Below are positions 1-7,916 of a DNA stretch of 64,000 bases, one piece after another. The notes under the pieces are model-generated. The model ran no database searches, had not been told where the DNA came from, and saw only the letters and a list, made by a program, of their open reading frames with translations. The translations under genes and the position numbers were made by a program. Where the stretch lies: contig JBOHRN010000046.1 in the NCBI GenBank assembly GCA_050732775.1, positions 36,105 to 100,104 of the forward strand. The letters are read 5' to 3'. This stretch comes from JBOHRN01 sp050732775 (lineage in GTDB: Bacteria > Gemmatimonadota > Gemmatimonadetes > Longimicrobiales > Longimicrobiaceae). The number at the start of each line of letters is the position of its first letter. Position 1 is the stretch's first letter.

Positions 1-707
1 TGCTGCGGGAAAAGGTCGAGGGAATCATGGGCTCCCGCCGGGTCCCCGCCCCGGTACCGGCCCCGGAGCCCTCTCCCCCCACCCTCCCAACTCCCGCTCC
101 CGAGCCGCGTGCCGCGAGCCCCTATCAGGTCGTCGCCATCGGCTGCTCCACGGGCGGGCCGCGCGCCCTGGCCGAGGTGCTCCCCTCGCTGCCCGCCGGC
201 TTCGGAGCTGGCGTGGTGGTGGCCCAACATATGCCGGCCGGATTTACCGACACCTTCGCCGAGCGTATGGACCGCCGCTGCCGGCTCTCGGTACGGGAGG
301 CCGCCGACGGCGACGAGGTGCGGCCGGGTGAGGTGTTGATAGCGCCGGGGCGGCGGGAGATCCGGGTAGAAAAGGAAGACGGTCGCACGCGGGTGCGTAT
401 CTCGGACGGCGGCGACCGCATCCACCAACCCTCGGTGGACGTTCTCTTCTCCTCGCTGGCCAACGCCGTTGGGGCGGCCGCCATCGGGGTGGTGCTCACC
501 GGCATGGGGGAAGACGGAGCCCGCGGTCTGCAGCGGCTCCGCGACGCGGGCGGCCGGACCATCGTCGAGAGCGAGACCACGGCGGTGATCGACGGCATGC
601 CCGCGGCCGCCCGCCACGCCGCCGAGACGGTGCTCCCGCTACCACGCATCGGCCCGGCTCTTGCTGACCTGTGTGCGGCCGGAACTTCCGCCCTACACGC
701 GAGCTAA
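1..707 (+). CDS. cheB: Chemotaxis protein-glutamate methylesterase CheB (5' end cut by window)
   Basis: CheB removes methyl groups from glutamates of chemoreceptors and is normally switched on by phosphorylation of an N-terminal receiver domain. Seen here are the end of a linker, a proline/alanine-rich hinge, and the complete methylesterase domain with its signatures: CSTGGP (nucleophile Ser), QHMP (catalytic His) and LTGMGEDG (catalytic Asp region). The frame is open back to base 3 and reads LREKVEGI before the first ATG at 27. The receiver domain therefore probably lies outside the window, and the ATG is unlikely to be the true start. The TAA is followed at once by the ATG of the downstream histidine kinase, so the two are surely co-transcribed and probably belong to one chemosensory array. 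Confidence 0.9.
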   Translation, partial: LREKVEGIMGSRRVPAPVPAPEPSPPTLPTPAPEPRAASPYQVVAIGCSTGGPRALAEVLPSLPAGFGAGVVVAQHMPAGFTDTFAERMDRRCRLSVREAADGDEVRPGEVLIAPGRREIRVEKEDGRTRVRISDGGDRIHQPSVDVLFSSLANAVGAAAIGVVLTGMGEDGARGLQRLRDAGGRTIVESETTAVIDGMPAAARHAAETVLPLPRIGPALADLCAAGTSALHAS

Positions 708-2297
708 ATGGCCAGAGTACTCGTCATCGACGACCAGAACATACCCCGCAAGACCGCCCAGGCGATGCTCCAGGACGGCGGCCACGAGGTGGCCACCGAG
801 CCGAGCGGCGAAGCCGGTCTTGAGCGAACTTTGAGTTGGCACCCAGACGTAATTATCCTGGACGTCCATATGCCGGGGATGGACGGCTTCGAAGTGGTCA
901 CCCGGCTCAAGGCCGACCCCGAGACTTCCAACATCCCGGTCATCTTCCTCACCGGCAGCGCCCGCGGAGAGGCGATGACGGTGCAGGGGCTCCACCTGGG
1001 AGCGTACGACTTTCTCATGAAGGGGTGCCCCAAGGAGGAGCTGTTGGCCCGGGTGGGGGTGATGGCCCGCATCAAGAAGAACAGCGACGAGATGTCGGCT
1101 CTGGCCCGCATCTCCGGCTCCCTGATCCAAACCCTGGAGCCGGTGGCGATGGCGCGGCTTTTTCTGGAACAGGCCACGGCGGTCTTCCGGGCCAACGCCG
1201 CCGCCCTCTTCTTTGGTCAGGGTGAGCAGGGAGAGACCCCCTTCCGCGCGGCCGTGGGTTTCGACGCCGAGCATGCCAGCGTCAGCGGTCTGGCCACCGC
1301 GCTGCTCGCTTGGCTGGAAGATAACGCCGCCGACGCGGACGTGATCCCCCTCGACGAGCTGGATGGTACCGCCAAAGAGCTGCTGAAGAAGCACGACTAC
1401 CGCTCGGCCGTGGCCGCCCGCTTCGGCCAGGAGGGTCGGGACGCGACCGTGGCGGTGGTCTTCTCCGGGCGAGAGAACGGCTTCAGGCGCGAATCGGACG
1501 GAGCCCTGCTCCAACTCCTGGTGGGGCAAGCCAGCGTGGCGATGGAGAACGCCTTGCTGCACGTCCGCACCCGCGACCAGACCGTAGCGCTGGAGAAGGC
1601 CATGACCGAGAGGTCGCGCTTCTTTGCTTCCATGAGCCACGAGATCCGCACCCCCATCAACGCCGTCCTCGGCTACAACCAACTCCTGGCCGAGGGTACC
1701 ATGGGGCAGCTCTCCGAGAAACAGCGGCAAGCCGTAACCAAGGTGGGCCGGAGCGCGAACCACCTGCTGGAGCTCATCAACGACATCTTGGACATCTCCA
1801 AGATCGAGGCCGGAAAGATCGAAATTGAGCCCGAGCCCACCGAGCTCGGGATGATAGTCCGCGACACCGCCACCTCCGTGCAGCTGGTGGCCGAGGAGAA
1901 GGGGCTGGACCTGGCAGTGGAAGCTTCAGCAGAGACGCGCATCGAGACCGACCCGGCGCGACTGCGCCAGATAGTGCTCAACCTCCTCGCCAACGCGGTC
2001 AAGTTCACAGAGGAAGGGTCGGTGACCGCCCGCGTCGCCAAAGAGGATAAAGGGTGGGTACGGCTGGTGGTGGAGGACACCGGCCCGGGCATAGCCCCCG
2101 AGGATCAGGAGCGCGTCTTCGAGGAGTTCGAGCAGGCCGGAAAGTCCGCTGGCAAGGTGGGAACGGGGTTGGGGTTATCCATATCCCGCAAGTTGGCCCG
2201 GCTGCTGGGTGGCGACCTGACGGTAAAGAGCGAGCCGGGAGAGGGGTCCACTTTCACCCTCCGGCTACCCGTACGAGCCCCGCTGCCAGAGGGGTAA
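708..2297 (+). CDS. Hybrid sensor kinase: receiver, GAF-like region, histidine kinase
   Basis: The 529-residue protein begins with a receiver domain (residues 1-120; phospho-acceptor Asp52; the usual Lys-Pro is Lys-Gly). A GAF-like region follows (about 125-290). The kinase core has the HisKA H-box MSHEIRTP (His311) and a HATPase domain with N-box NLLANAVKF, G1 box EDTGPGIAP and G2 box GTGLGLSI. There is no membrane segment, so it is cytoplasmic. A receiver at the N terminus suggests it is controlled by another kinase, perhaps the CheA of the same array, and passes the signal on to the regulator downstream. Its ATG abuts the cheB stop (TAAATG), which points to translational coupling. The signal sensed by the GAF-like region cannot be read from sequence. 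Confidence 0.88.
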   Translation: MARVLVIDDQNIPRKTAQAMLQDGGHEVATEPSGEAGLERTLSWHPDVIILDVHMPGMDGFEVVTRLKADPETSNIPVIFLTGSARGEAMTVQGLHLGAYDFLMKGCPKEELLARVGVMARIKKNSDEMSALARISGSLIQTLEPVAMARLFLEQATAVFRANAAALFFGQGEQGETPFRAAVGFDAEHASVSGLATALLAWLEDNAADADVIPLDELDGTAKELLKKHDYRSAVAARFGQEGRDATVAVVFSGRENGFRRESDGALLQLLVGQASVAMENALLHVRTRDQTVALEKAMTERSRFFASMSHEIRTPINAVLGYNQLLAEGTMGQLSEKQRQAVTKVGRSANHLLELINDILDISKIEAGKIEIEPEPTELGMIVRDTATSVQLVAEEKGLDLAVEASAETRIETDPARLRQIVLNLLANAVKFTEEGSVTARVAKEDKGWVRLVVEDTGPGIAPEDQERVFEEFEQAGKSAGKVGTGLGLSISRKLARLLGGDLTVKSEPGEGSTFTLRLPVRAPLPEG

Positions 2298-2354
2298 ACA
2301 CGGCTTAGGCACGGCCTTTGCGCACCACCGGCATAAGCCCTGAACCCGGCCCCC

Positions 2355-2756
2355 TTGACCGCCCCAGCCGGCTCCCTACACGCCACCATCCTCATCGCCG
2401 AGGACCACGCCGACAGCCGGGATGCGCTGCAAGCCATCCTAGAATCGGCGGGGTACGAGGTGCGGCTCGCCCACAACGGGCGCGAAGCCGTCGAGAGGGC
2501 CGAGGAGGTCCGGCCCGACCTCATTGTGATGGACATCATGATGCCCGAGGTGGACGGCTTTGAGGCCACCCGCCGGTTGCGCGGCCGACCCGGCTTCGAG
2601 AACACCCCCATTATCGCACTCACCGCCATGGAGGGCTCGCGCGCTCTCACTCTGGCCGCGGGGTGCAACGACCACGTGCTCAAGCCGGTCAACATCCGCA
2701 CCTTTCTAGAGAAGGTACGCGACTGGCTGGAGGCGGGCGGTAATCACTCGAACTAG
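2355..2756 (+). CDS. Single-domain CheY-like response regulator
   Basis: A 133-residue stand-alone receiver with the acidic pair Glu16/Asp17, phospho-acceptor Asp60 (VMDIMMPEVDGF), the conserved Thr (ALTAME) and the Lys of LKPVN. It has no output domain, so it should act by protein contact or as a phosphate shuttle. The TTG at 2355 is the first usable start upstream of the domain. It lies 57 nt after the hybrid kinase and probably belongs to the same transcript, making it the likely partner of that kinase. Its TAG stop shares the tetranucleotide CTAG (2753-2756) with the stop of the convergent HNH gene. Confidence 0.87.
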   Translation: MTAPAGSLHATILIAEDHADSRDALQAILESAGYEVRLAHNGREAVERAEEVRPDLIVMDIMMPEVDGFEATRRLRGRPGFENTPIIALTAMEGSRALTLAAGCNDHVLKPVNIRTFLEKVRDWLEAGGNHSN

Positions 2757-3313
2757 TTGGCGGCGTGCCTTTGTAACGCTGCCAGCACATCGTCTCCGTA
2801 GAACAGGGCGATGTACTTGGCCTGCACCCCGGTGACCCGCCGCACCGCCCACACCAGCTCCACGTGATTCGGTTCGCCGGGCGGCCGCATGGGGCCCATG
2901 CCGGACTCCCGGGGTAGCCGGTTCCCCTTCCGGTTGTTGCACGGGGAGCAGGCGGTGACCACGTTCTCCCAACCCTTTCCACCCCCCCGCGAGAGGGGCA
3001 GTAGGTGATCGCGGGTGAGAAAGTCCCTCCCCTTCAGCTCGGAGCGGTGCCGACCGCAGTACTGGCAGCGGTAGCCGTCGCGGGCGAAGAGGAAGGTGTT
3101 GGTCACCTGCCGACGGAAGCGGCGGGGCACGTGGACAAACCTCACCAGCCGGATGACCACCGGGGACGGGTGCTCTTCCCGCTCCGAACGGAAGAGCCGG
3201 GCGTGGTCCGACTCCAAGACCTCGGCCTTCCGGTCGATGACGAGCCGCAGCGCCCGCCTCACCGGGAGTATGGTGAGCGGTTCGAACGAGGCGTTCAGCG
3301 CTAGACAGGTCAT
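2753..3313 (-). CDS. HNH endonuclease family protein
   Basis: A 186-residue protein with a complete zinc-ribbon HNH motif near residues 85-135: CQYC, then RDHLLPLSRGG, then ENVVTAC and CNNRKGN. Stand-alone HNH proteins of this size are widespread in bacteria, and most have no assigned substrate. The N-terminal part (residues 1-75) resembles that of the common family found beside housekeeping genes, so a repair or processing role is as likely as defence. It is the last gene of the minus-strand block after priA, 57 nt downstream. It has no partner methylase or other restriction gene nearby. Confidence 0.85.
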   Translation of the reverse strand: MTCLALNASFEPLTILPVRRALRLVIDRKAEVLESDHARLFRSEREEHPSPVVIRLVRFVHVPRRFRRQVTNTFLFARDGYRCQYCGRHRSELKGRDFLTRDHLLPLSRGGGKGWENVVTACSPCNNRKGNRLPRESGMGPMRPPGEPNHVELVWAVRRVTGVQAKYIALFYGDDVLAALQRHAAN

Positions 3314-3370
3314 GGATCTTCCGGTCCTCGAGATCGGATGTTGTACGCCGGTCTTGGCTAATGGTTCGAA

Positions 3371-5626
3371 TTATAACAGGGAAACCGGGTCCCGGTCCAG
3401 CACGAAACGGATACCGGGACGTCTCCCGACGGTCACGAAGCTGCGGTAAAAGTAATCTCCCACCCTCTCCAAAACTGGCGCGTGCCGAGAGCGCAGCAGC
3501 AGGTGCCACCGCCACCGGCCGCGGACGCGGTCTAGGGGGCACGGTGCCGGGCCGGTGAGAAGCACGCCCGGCCCCGCCTTGCGCAGCAGCCCGGCCAGCC
3601 ACCCGGCCGCCTCCCCGGCGTGCTCTTGGACCGCCATTTGGTCGGGGCCGCTCACTACCAGGTTGAGGAGCCGCCGGAATGGAGGGTACGGGGGGTCCCG
3701 GCGCCAGGCCAGTTCTCGCCGGGCAAAGCCGGTATAGTCGTGGCTGGCGGCCAAACGGATGGCGGGGTGGTCGGGGAGCGAGGTCTGTACGATGACTTCG
3801 CCCTCTTTGGGTCCCCGGCCGGCGCGGCCCGCCACCTGGGTCAGGAGCTGGAAGGTCCGCTCGGCGGCCCGGAAGTCGGGCAGCCCCAGCCCCACGTCCG
3901 CGTTGATCACTCCCACCAGTGTCACGTTGGGAAAGTCGAGCCCCTTGGCTATCATCTGGGTGCCCAGGAGGATGTCGGTCTCCCCCCGGCCCACCCGCTC
4001 CAAGATGCGTTGGTGGGCCCACTTTCCCGAGGTGGTGTCAAGGTCCATGCGAGAAACTCTGGCGGCGGGGAACGCCTCGCCCACGGCCCTCTCGACCTGC
4101 TCGGTACCAACTCCGCGGAAGGATAGGTCTTCCGAGGCGCACTCCGGGCACACCCCGGGCACCGGCTCCTGGTGGCCGCAGTGGTGGCACACCACCCGGC
4201 TCCGACCGCGGTGGAAGGTCAGGGAGACGTTGCAGTTGGGGCAGGGGTGAACCCGGCCGCACGCCCGGCATTGAACGAAGTTGGAGAAGCCGCGCCGGTT
4301 GAGCAGGAGGAGCGTCTGCTCGCCCCTCGCCAGCCGCTGCTCCACCGCCCGCTGAAGAGGCAGGGAGAGGATGAGCGGACGCGCCCGACCGTGAGAACCG
4401 GCTTTCCGCCGCTCGCGGCGCAGGTCCAACACGCGTACCGGGGGGAGCGAGCCCCCAGCCACCCGCTCGGGCAGCTCCAGAAGGGTGAATTTGCCCTGGC
4501 GCGCGTTTTCCCAACTCTCCAGCGAGGGGGTGGCCGAACCGAGCACGCACACCGCGCTCTCCAGCCGGGCGCGCACGATGGCCGCCTCGCGGGCGTGGTA
4601 GCGGGGCACCTCGTTCTGCTTGTACGAGGGCTCGTGCTCCTCGTCGACCACGATGGCGCCGAGGTCGGGCAGCGGCGCGAACACCGCGGAGCGGGCCCCC
4701 ACCGCGATCCGCTTGCTACCCCGCTGGAGGGCCCGCCACTCGTCGTACCTCTCCCCGTCCGAGAGCCCGGAGTGGAGTACCGCCACACGGTCCCCGAAGA
4801 CAGCCCGGAAGCGCTGCACCGTTTGAGGGGTGAGGGCGATCTCCGGGACCAGTACGATGGCGGTCTTGCCGCGCTTGTCTACCACCTCGCGCAACAGCTC
4901 CAGGTACACCCTGGTCTTGCCCGAGCCGGTCACCCCGCGCAGCAGAAAGGTGCCGCCCCCCGCCCCGGCCGCCCGGGAGAGCGCGGAGATTACTGCGCCC
5001 TGGGCGGGGGTGGGGCCGGGCAAGGCAGCTTCTTCCGTCCGAACCCCGGCGTAAGGGTCGCGGGTCACCTCCACCTGGTGGAGGCGGGCTAGCCCTTTCT
5101 GCTCCAGGGCGCGCGGTACCGAGGGCGAAAACCCGAGCCGGGAGGTGAGGTGGGCGAGCTCGGCCGTCCCGCCCATCCCTTCCAACACTTCGTAGCACTC
5201 GCGCTGCCTTGGCGCCCTAACGAACACCCTATCCCGCTCCAGGAGAGCGGGTAGCTCGCGGACTATGCTCACCACCCGGCGGGTAGGGGCGGGAGGGCGG
5301 GCGGCGGCGGCCGGAGAGGAAAGCGCCGCGGGGAGCGCGCTCCGCAGCACCAGGCCGAGCGGAGCCAGGTAGTAAGACGATAGCCAGCGGCACAGCTCGA
5401 AGAGCCGGGGCGGGAGCGACGGATCGTCGTCCAGGACTTCGCTTAGCGGGCGGATGGTCCCGCTGCCGGGGCCAGCCGCCTGGCGGTCTATCCAGCCGAT
5501 CTTTTCTGTTCCCCGGAACGGTACCCGCACCCGCCGGCCGGGGAGGGCGCGGGAGGCCAGCCCGGGCGGAACGGAGTAGGCGAAGGTTCGGGGGAGGGGG
5601 AGGGGGAGGGCGACGTCAACGAGCAA
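3371..5626 (-). CDS. priA: Primosomal protein N' (replication restart helicase PriA)
   Basis: PriA rebuilds replication forks after collapse. It binds forks and unwinds DNA 3'-5' with ATP to load the replicative helicase. The 751-residue product has the N-terminal DNA-binding domain, Walker A GVTGSGKT (about residue 230), the DEEH box (about 325), and a zinc region with four CxxC-type pairs (about 450-495: CRACG, CPNC, CHHC, CPEC). The C-terminal helicase motifs include the GRAGRG motif. I take TTG at 5626 as the start because it falls just before the conserved LLVDVALPLPLPRTFAY region and overlaps the epimerase stop by 11 nt. The frame is open further upstream, but that stretch lies deep inside the epimerase gene. 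Confidence 0.93.
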   Translation of the reverse strand: MLVDVALPLPLPRTFAYSVPPGLASRALPGRRVRVPFRGTEKIGWIDRQAAGPGSGTIRPLSEVLDDDPSLPPRLFELCRWLSSYYLAPLGLVLRSALPAALSSPAAAARPPAPTRRVVSIVRELPALLERDRVFVRAPRQRECYEVLEGMGGTAELAHLTSRLGFSPSVPRALEQKGLARLHQVEVTRDPYAGVRTEEAALPGPTPAQGAVISALSRAAGAGGGTFLLRGVTGSGKTRVYLELLREVVDKRGKTAIVLVPEIALTPQTVQRFRAVFGDRVAVLHSGLSDGERYDEWRALQRGSKRIAVGARSAVFAPLPDLGAIVVDEEHEPSYKQNEVPRYHAREAAIVRARLESAVCVLGSATPSLESWENARQGKFTLLELPERVAGGSLPPVRVLDLRRERRKAGSHGRARPLILSLPLQRAVEQRLARGEQTLLLLNRRGFSNFVQCRACGRVHPCPNCNVSLTFHRGRSRVVCHHCGHQEPVPGVCPECASEDLSFRGVGTEQVERAVGEAFPAARVSRMDLDTTSGKWAHQRILERVGRGETDILLGTQMIAKGLDFPNVTLVGVINADVGLGLPDFRAAERTFQLLTQVAGRAGRGPKEGEVIVQTSLPDHPAIRLAASHDYTGFARRELAWRRDPPYPPFRRLLNLVVSGPDQMAVQEHAGEAAGWLAGLLRKAGPGVLLTGPAPCPLDRVRGRWRWHLLLRSRHAPVLERVGDYFYRSFVTVGRRPGIRFVLDRDPVSLL
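5590..5610 (+). repeat. G-rich four-run tract at the 5' end of priA
   Basis: The plus strand carries G5-A-G5-A-G5-A-G3, four guanine runs separated by single adenines. This fits the usual G-quadruplex pattern. It lies in the first 40 nt of the priA coding region on the template strand, where it encodes the Pro-Leu repeat near the N terminus. Confidence 0.7.
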
Positions 5627-6656
5627 CTCTCGCGACCCCCAGCCCCGGCTCTTGGTTGAAACGAAGTACTCCGTCCGGCCCGATCCCCGGCCCGGTGAAC
5701 GGGTCGCCGGCCAGGAGGGCGGCACCGTCCAGGTCCAGGTAGTCCATCAGCGGGGCGATCTGGATGGCGGCGGCGATACCGAGCGTGGATTCGATCATGC
5801 ACCCGAGCATGACTTCCATGCCGTGGGCACGGGCGGCGTGCAGGGTGCGGACCGCCTCGCGTATCCCCCCGCACTTGGCGAGCTTGAGGTTCACTCCGTC
5901 GACCGCGCCCGCGAGCCGCGGCACGTCGGCCGAGGTGCGGCACGATTCGTCCGCGATGAGGGGCAGCCGCGAGCGGCCGCGCAGGATCCGCATGCCCTCC
6001 AGGTCGTCGGGGTGGAGGGGTTGCTCCAGCAACTCTACGCCGTACTCCTCCAGCATGGGCAGGGCGCGAACTGCCTCTTTCAGGGTCCAGCTGGTGTTGG
6101 CGTCTACCCGCAGCTTCTTGTCCGGGGCCTGGTCGCGGACCAGCGCCAACACCTCCTCGTCTTGACTGCCCCCCACCTTGATCTTGAGGATCTGGTACGC
6201 CGCCGCCTCGCGCACCTTCTCGCGCATGACCTCCGGCTGGTCGATGCCGATGGTGAACGACGAGCGGGGCGCCGTCGCCGGGTCTAGCCCTAGCAGCCGC
6301 CAGAGCGGAACCCCTAGCCGCTTGGCGGCCAGGTCGTGGAGCGCAGCCGAGACCCCCGCCTTGGCCGCCGCGTGGTGGCCGATGGCCCGCTCCACCTCAC
6401 GCTCTACCCTCTCCAGCGAGAGCTCGTCACCCCCCGCCGACCCGGTCACCGCTTCCGCGAGCCGCGGCATGACGGCGCGCACGGTGTCGGCGGTCTCGCC
6501 GTAAAAGGGGGAGGGGGCTGCCTCTCCCCACCCCTCCTTACCGTCTTCGTGGCGGACCCGGACCCAGACCGTGCGCCACGCCGGGGGAGCGGCTTCGCGG
6601 GCGATGTGGAAGGCGTGGCGGGTGACGAGCTCCACGACCTCGAAGTCGATCTTCAC
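5616..6656 (-). CDS. Dipeptide epimerase (enolase superfamily, L-Ala-D/L-Glu epimerase type)
   Basis: A 346-residue member of the muconate-lactonising subgroup of the enolase superfamily. The catalytic set is present in order: the KxK of ILKIKVGG, the metal ligands Asp in RVDANTSW, Glu in ELLEQP and Asp in IADESC, and the second base Lys in LKLAKCGG. Such enzymes usually epimerise L-Ala-D-Glu released from peptidoglycan to L-Ala-L-Glu, which peptidases can then degrade. Other dipeptides are possible and cannot be ruled out by sequence. The neighbour upstream is an M24 peptidase 7 nt away, which would suit muropeptide recycling. The stop overlaps the proposed priA start. Confidence 0.88.
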   Translation of the reverse strand: MKIDFEVVELVTRHAFHIAREAAPPAWRTVWVRVRHEDGKEGWGEAAPSPFYGETADTVRAVMPRLAEAVTGSAGGDELSLERVEREVERAIGHHAAAKAGVSAALHDLAAKRLGVPLWRLLGLDPATAPRSSFTIGIDQPEVMREKVREAAAYQILKIKVGGSQDEEVLALVRDQAPDKKLRVDANTSWTLKEAVRALPMLEEYGVELLEQPLHPDDLEGMRILRGRSRLPLIADESCRTSADVPRLAGAVDGVNLKLAKCGGIREAVRTLHAARAHGMEVMLGCMIESTLGIAAAIQIAPLMDYLDLDGAALLAGDPFTGPGIGPDGVLRFNQEPGLGVARVAR

Positions 6657-6663
6657 GGTGTTT

Positions 6664-7848
6664 TTAGGAGAGGAGTAGTTCGGGACGGTCTTGCGGCCCG
6701 GGCGTGGTCACCACCGGCCCGTCCGCGGCCAAAAAGACGTTGACCTCGGAGCGCACCCCGAGTTCGCCCGGGAGGTAGATCCCCGGCTCCAGCGAGAAAC
6801 CTAGCCCGGGGGTCAGGAGCCGGGTGTCACGGGTCTCCAGGTTATCGAGGTTCGGCCCGGAGCCATGCAGGTCGGTGTCGATGGAGTGGCCTAGCCGATG
6901 CAGGAACCGGTCCCCGAAGCCGCGGGAGCGGATCTCCTCGCGGGCCACTTCGTCGACCTGGTAGCCGGCGGTACCCTGGTCCCGGCGCGTGCGCAGAAAA
7001 GCGAGAGCGGCTTCCCGGGCGGCCCTGACCCCTTCCCATACAGAGGCCAAGCGGGCGGGCAGGACGTTACCGGCGAAGGCCATCCAGGTCTGGTCCGCGG
7101 GGACGGCGCCGGGCGCGCTCTCACCGCCCCAGCAGTCGATAAGCAGGGTGTCTCCGGGCGAGATGGGAGAGTGGTTTTCGGCCGTGGGGGCGTAGTGGGG
7201 ATCGGCCGCGTTGGGTCCGATCGCCACGATAGCGTCGGGGTCCCGGCTGAGCCCCCGGCGCGCCAACTCATCCTTGAGCCACCTCCTGAGCTCCCATTCG
7301 GTCAAGCGGCCTCCTCTCCCGAGCGCGGCGGAGACGCGCCGGAAGGCGGCGAAGACCGCCTCCCGCACCACGGCCGAGCAGCGCGCGTGGCTCTCGCGCC
7401 CGAAGTCGCTCCAACACGAGTGGAAGCGGGTAACCAACTCGGCCGAGGAGCAAATATCCACCCCCAGCGACCGCACCCGCCCGGCCACGCCGAAGGGGGT
7501 CCTATCCAGATAGGGGATGTCACCACACAAAGATACTTCCATCGCCACCCGCCTTGCTCCCTTGAGGAGACACTCCAGGCCGTCGTCCAGTTCGCGCCAG
7601 GAGAGGTAAACCCGGTTGCGCCACGGCCACGCCCGCCACGCCTGCTGTTCGATACGGTGGCTGAGGGCGCACGGCTCGCCCCGGGTCGGGATCAGCACGA
7701 AGTAGCGGCGAGTCTGCGGCTCCAAACCCAGCAGGGAAGAGGCCACCGGGTTGGCGCCGTGAAAATCGTACAGGAGCCAGCCGTCGAGCTTCAGCCGCTC
7801 TAGCTCGGCCTGTAGCGAGCCGAGCCTCCCTTCGAGGGGTGAATGCAT
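6664..7848 (-). CDS. M24-family metallopeptidase (Xaa-Pro aminopeptidase type)
   Basis: The 394-residue protein has the creatinase-like N-terminal domain (1-170) and the pita-bread peptidase fold after it. The five metal ligands can be placed: Asp in LLIDCWGG, a second Asp in PADQTW, His in LGHSIDT, Glu in SLEPGIYLP and Glu in VRSEVNV. The spacing between the two Asp ligands is 14 residues, against 11 in typical members, so this is a divergent branch with a small insertion. It probably cleaves X-Pro or short peptides in the cytoplasm. It is followed after 7 nt by the dipeptide epimerase, so the pair may degrade peptides together. Confidence 0.84.
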   Translation of the reverse strand: MHSPLEGRLGSLQAELERLKLDGWLLYDFHGANPVASSLLGLEPQTRRYFVLIPTRGEPCALSHRIEQQAWRAWPWRNRVYLSWRELDDGLECLLKGARRVAMEVSLCGDIPYLDRTPFGVAGRVRSLGVDICSSAELVTRFHSCWSDFGRESHARCSAVVREAVFAAFRRVSAALGRGGRLTEWELRRWLKDELARRGLSRDPDAIVAIGPNAADPHYAPTAENHSPISPGDTLLIDCWGGESAPGAVPADQTWMAFAGNVLPARLASVWEGVRAAREAALAFLRTRRDQGTAGYQVDEVAREEIRSRGFGDRFLHRLGHSIDTDLHGSGPNLDNLETRDTRLLTPGLGFSLEPGIYLPGELGVRSEVNVFLAADGPVVTTPGPQDRPELLLS

Positions 7849-7916
7849 AGAGGGGGAGTATAGATCCCGGCCGTTCAGCTCTCAAGCCGCGGCTACCCTT
7901 CCGGCACCACGCCGGT

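Noticed and set aside
693..1763. A 356-codon minus-strand frame under the hybrid kinase
   Set aside because: The plus-strand frame has an intact receiver and H-box; the minus frame has no domain.
2753..3313. HNH gene as part of a restriction or defence system
   Set aside because: It has no methylase, helicase or other defence gene beside it and sits after priA in a housekeeping block.
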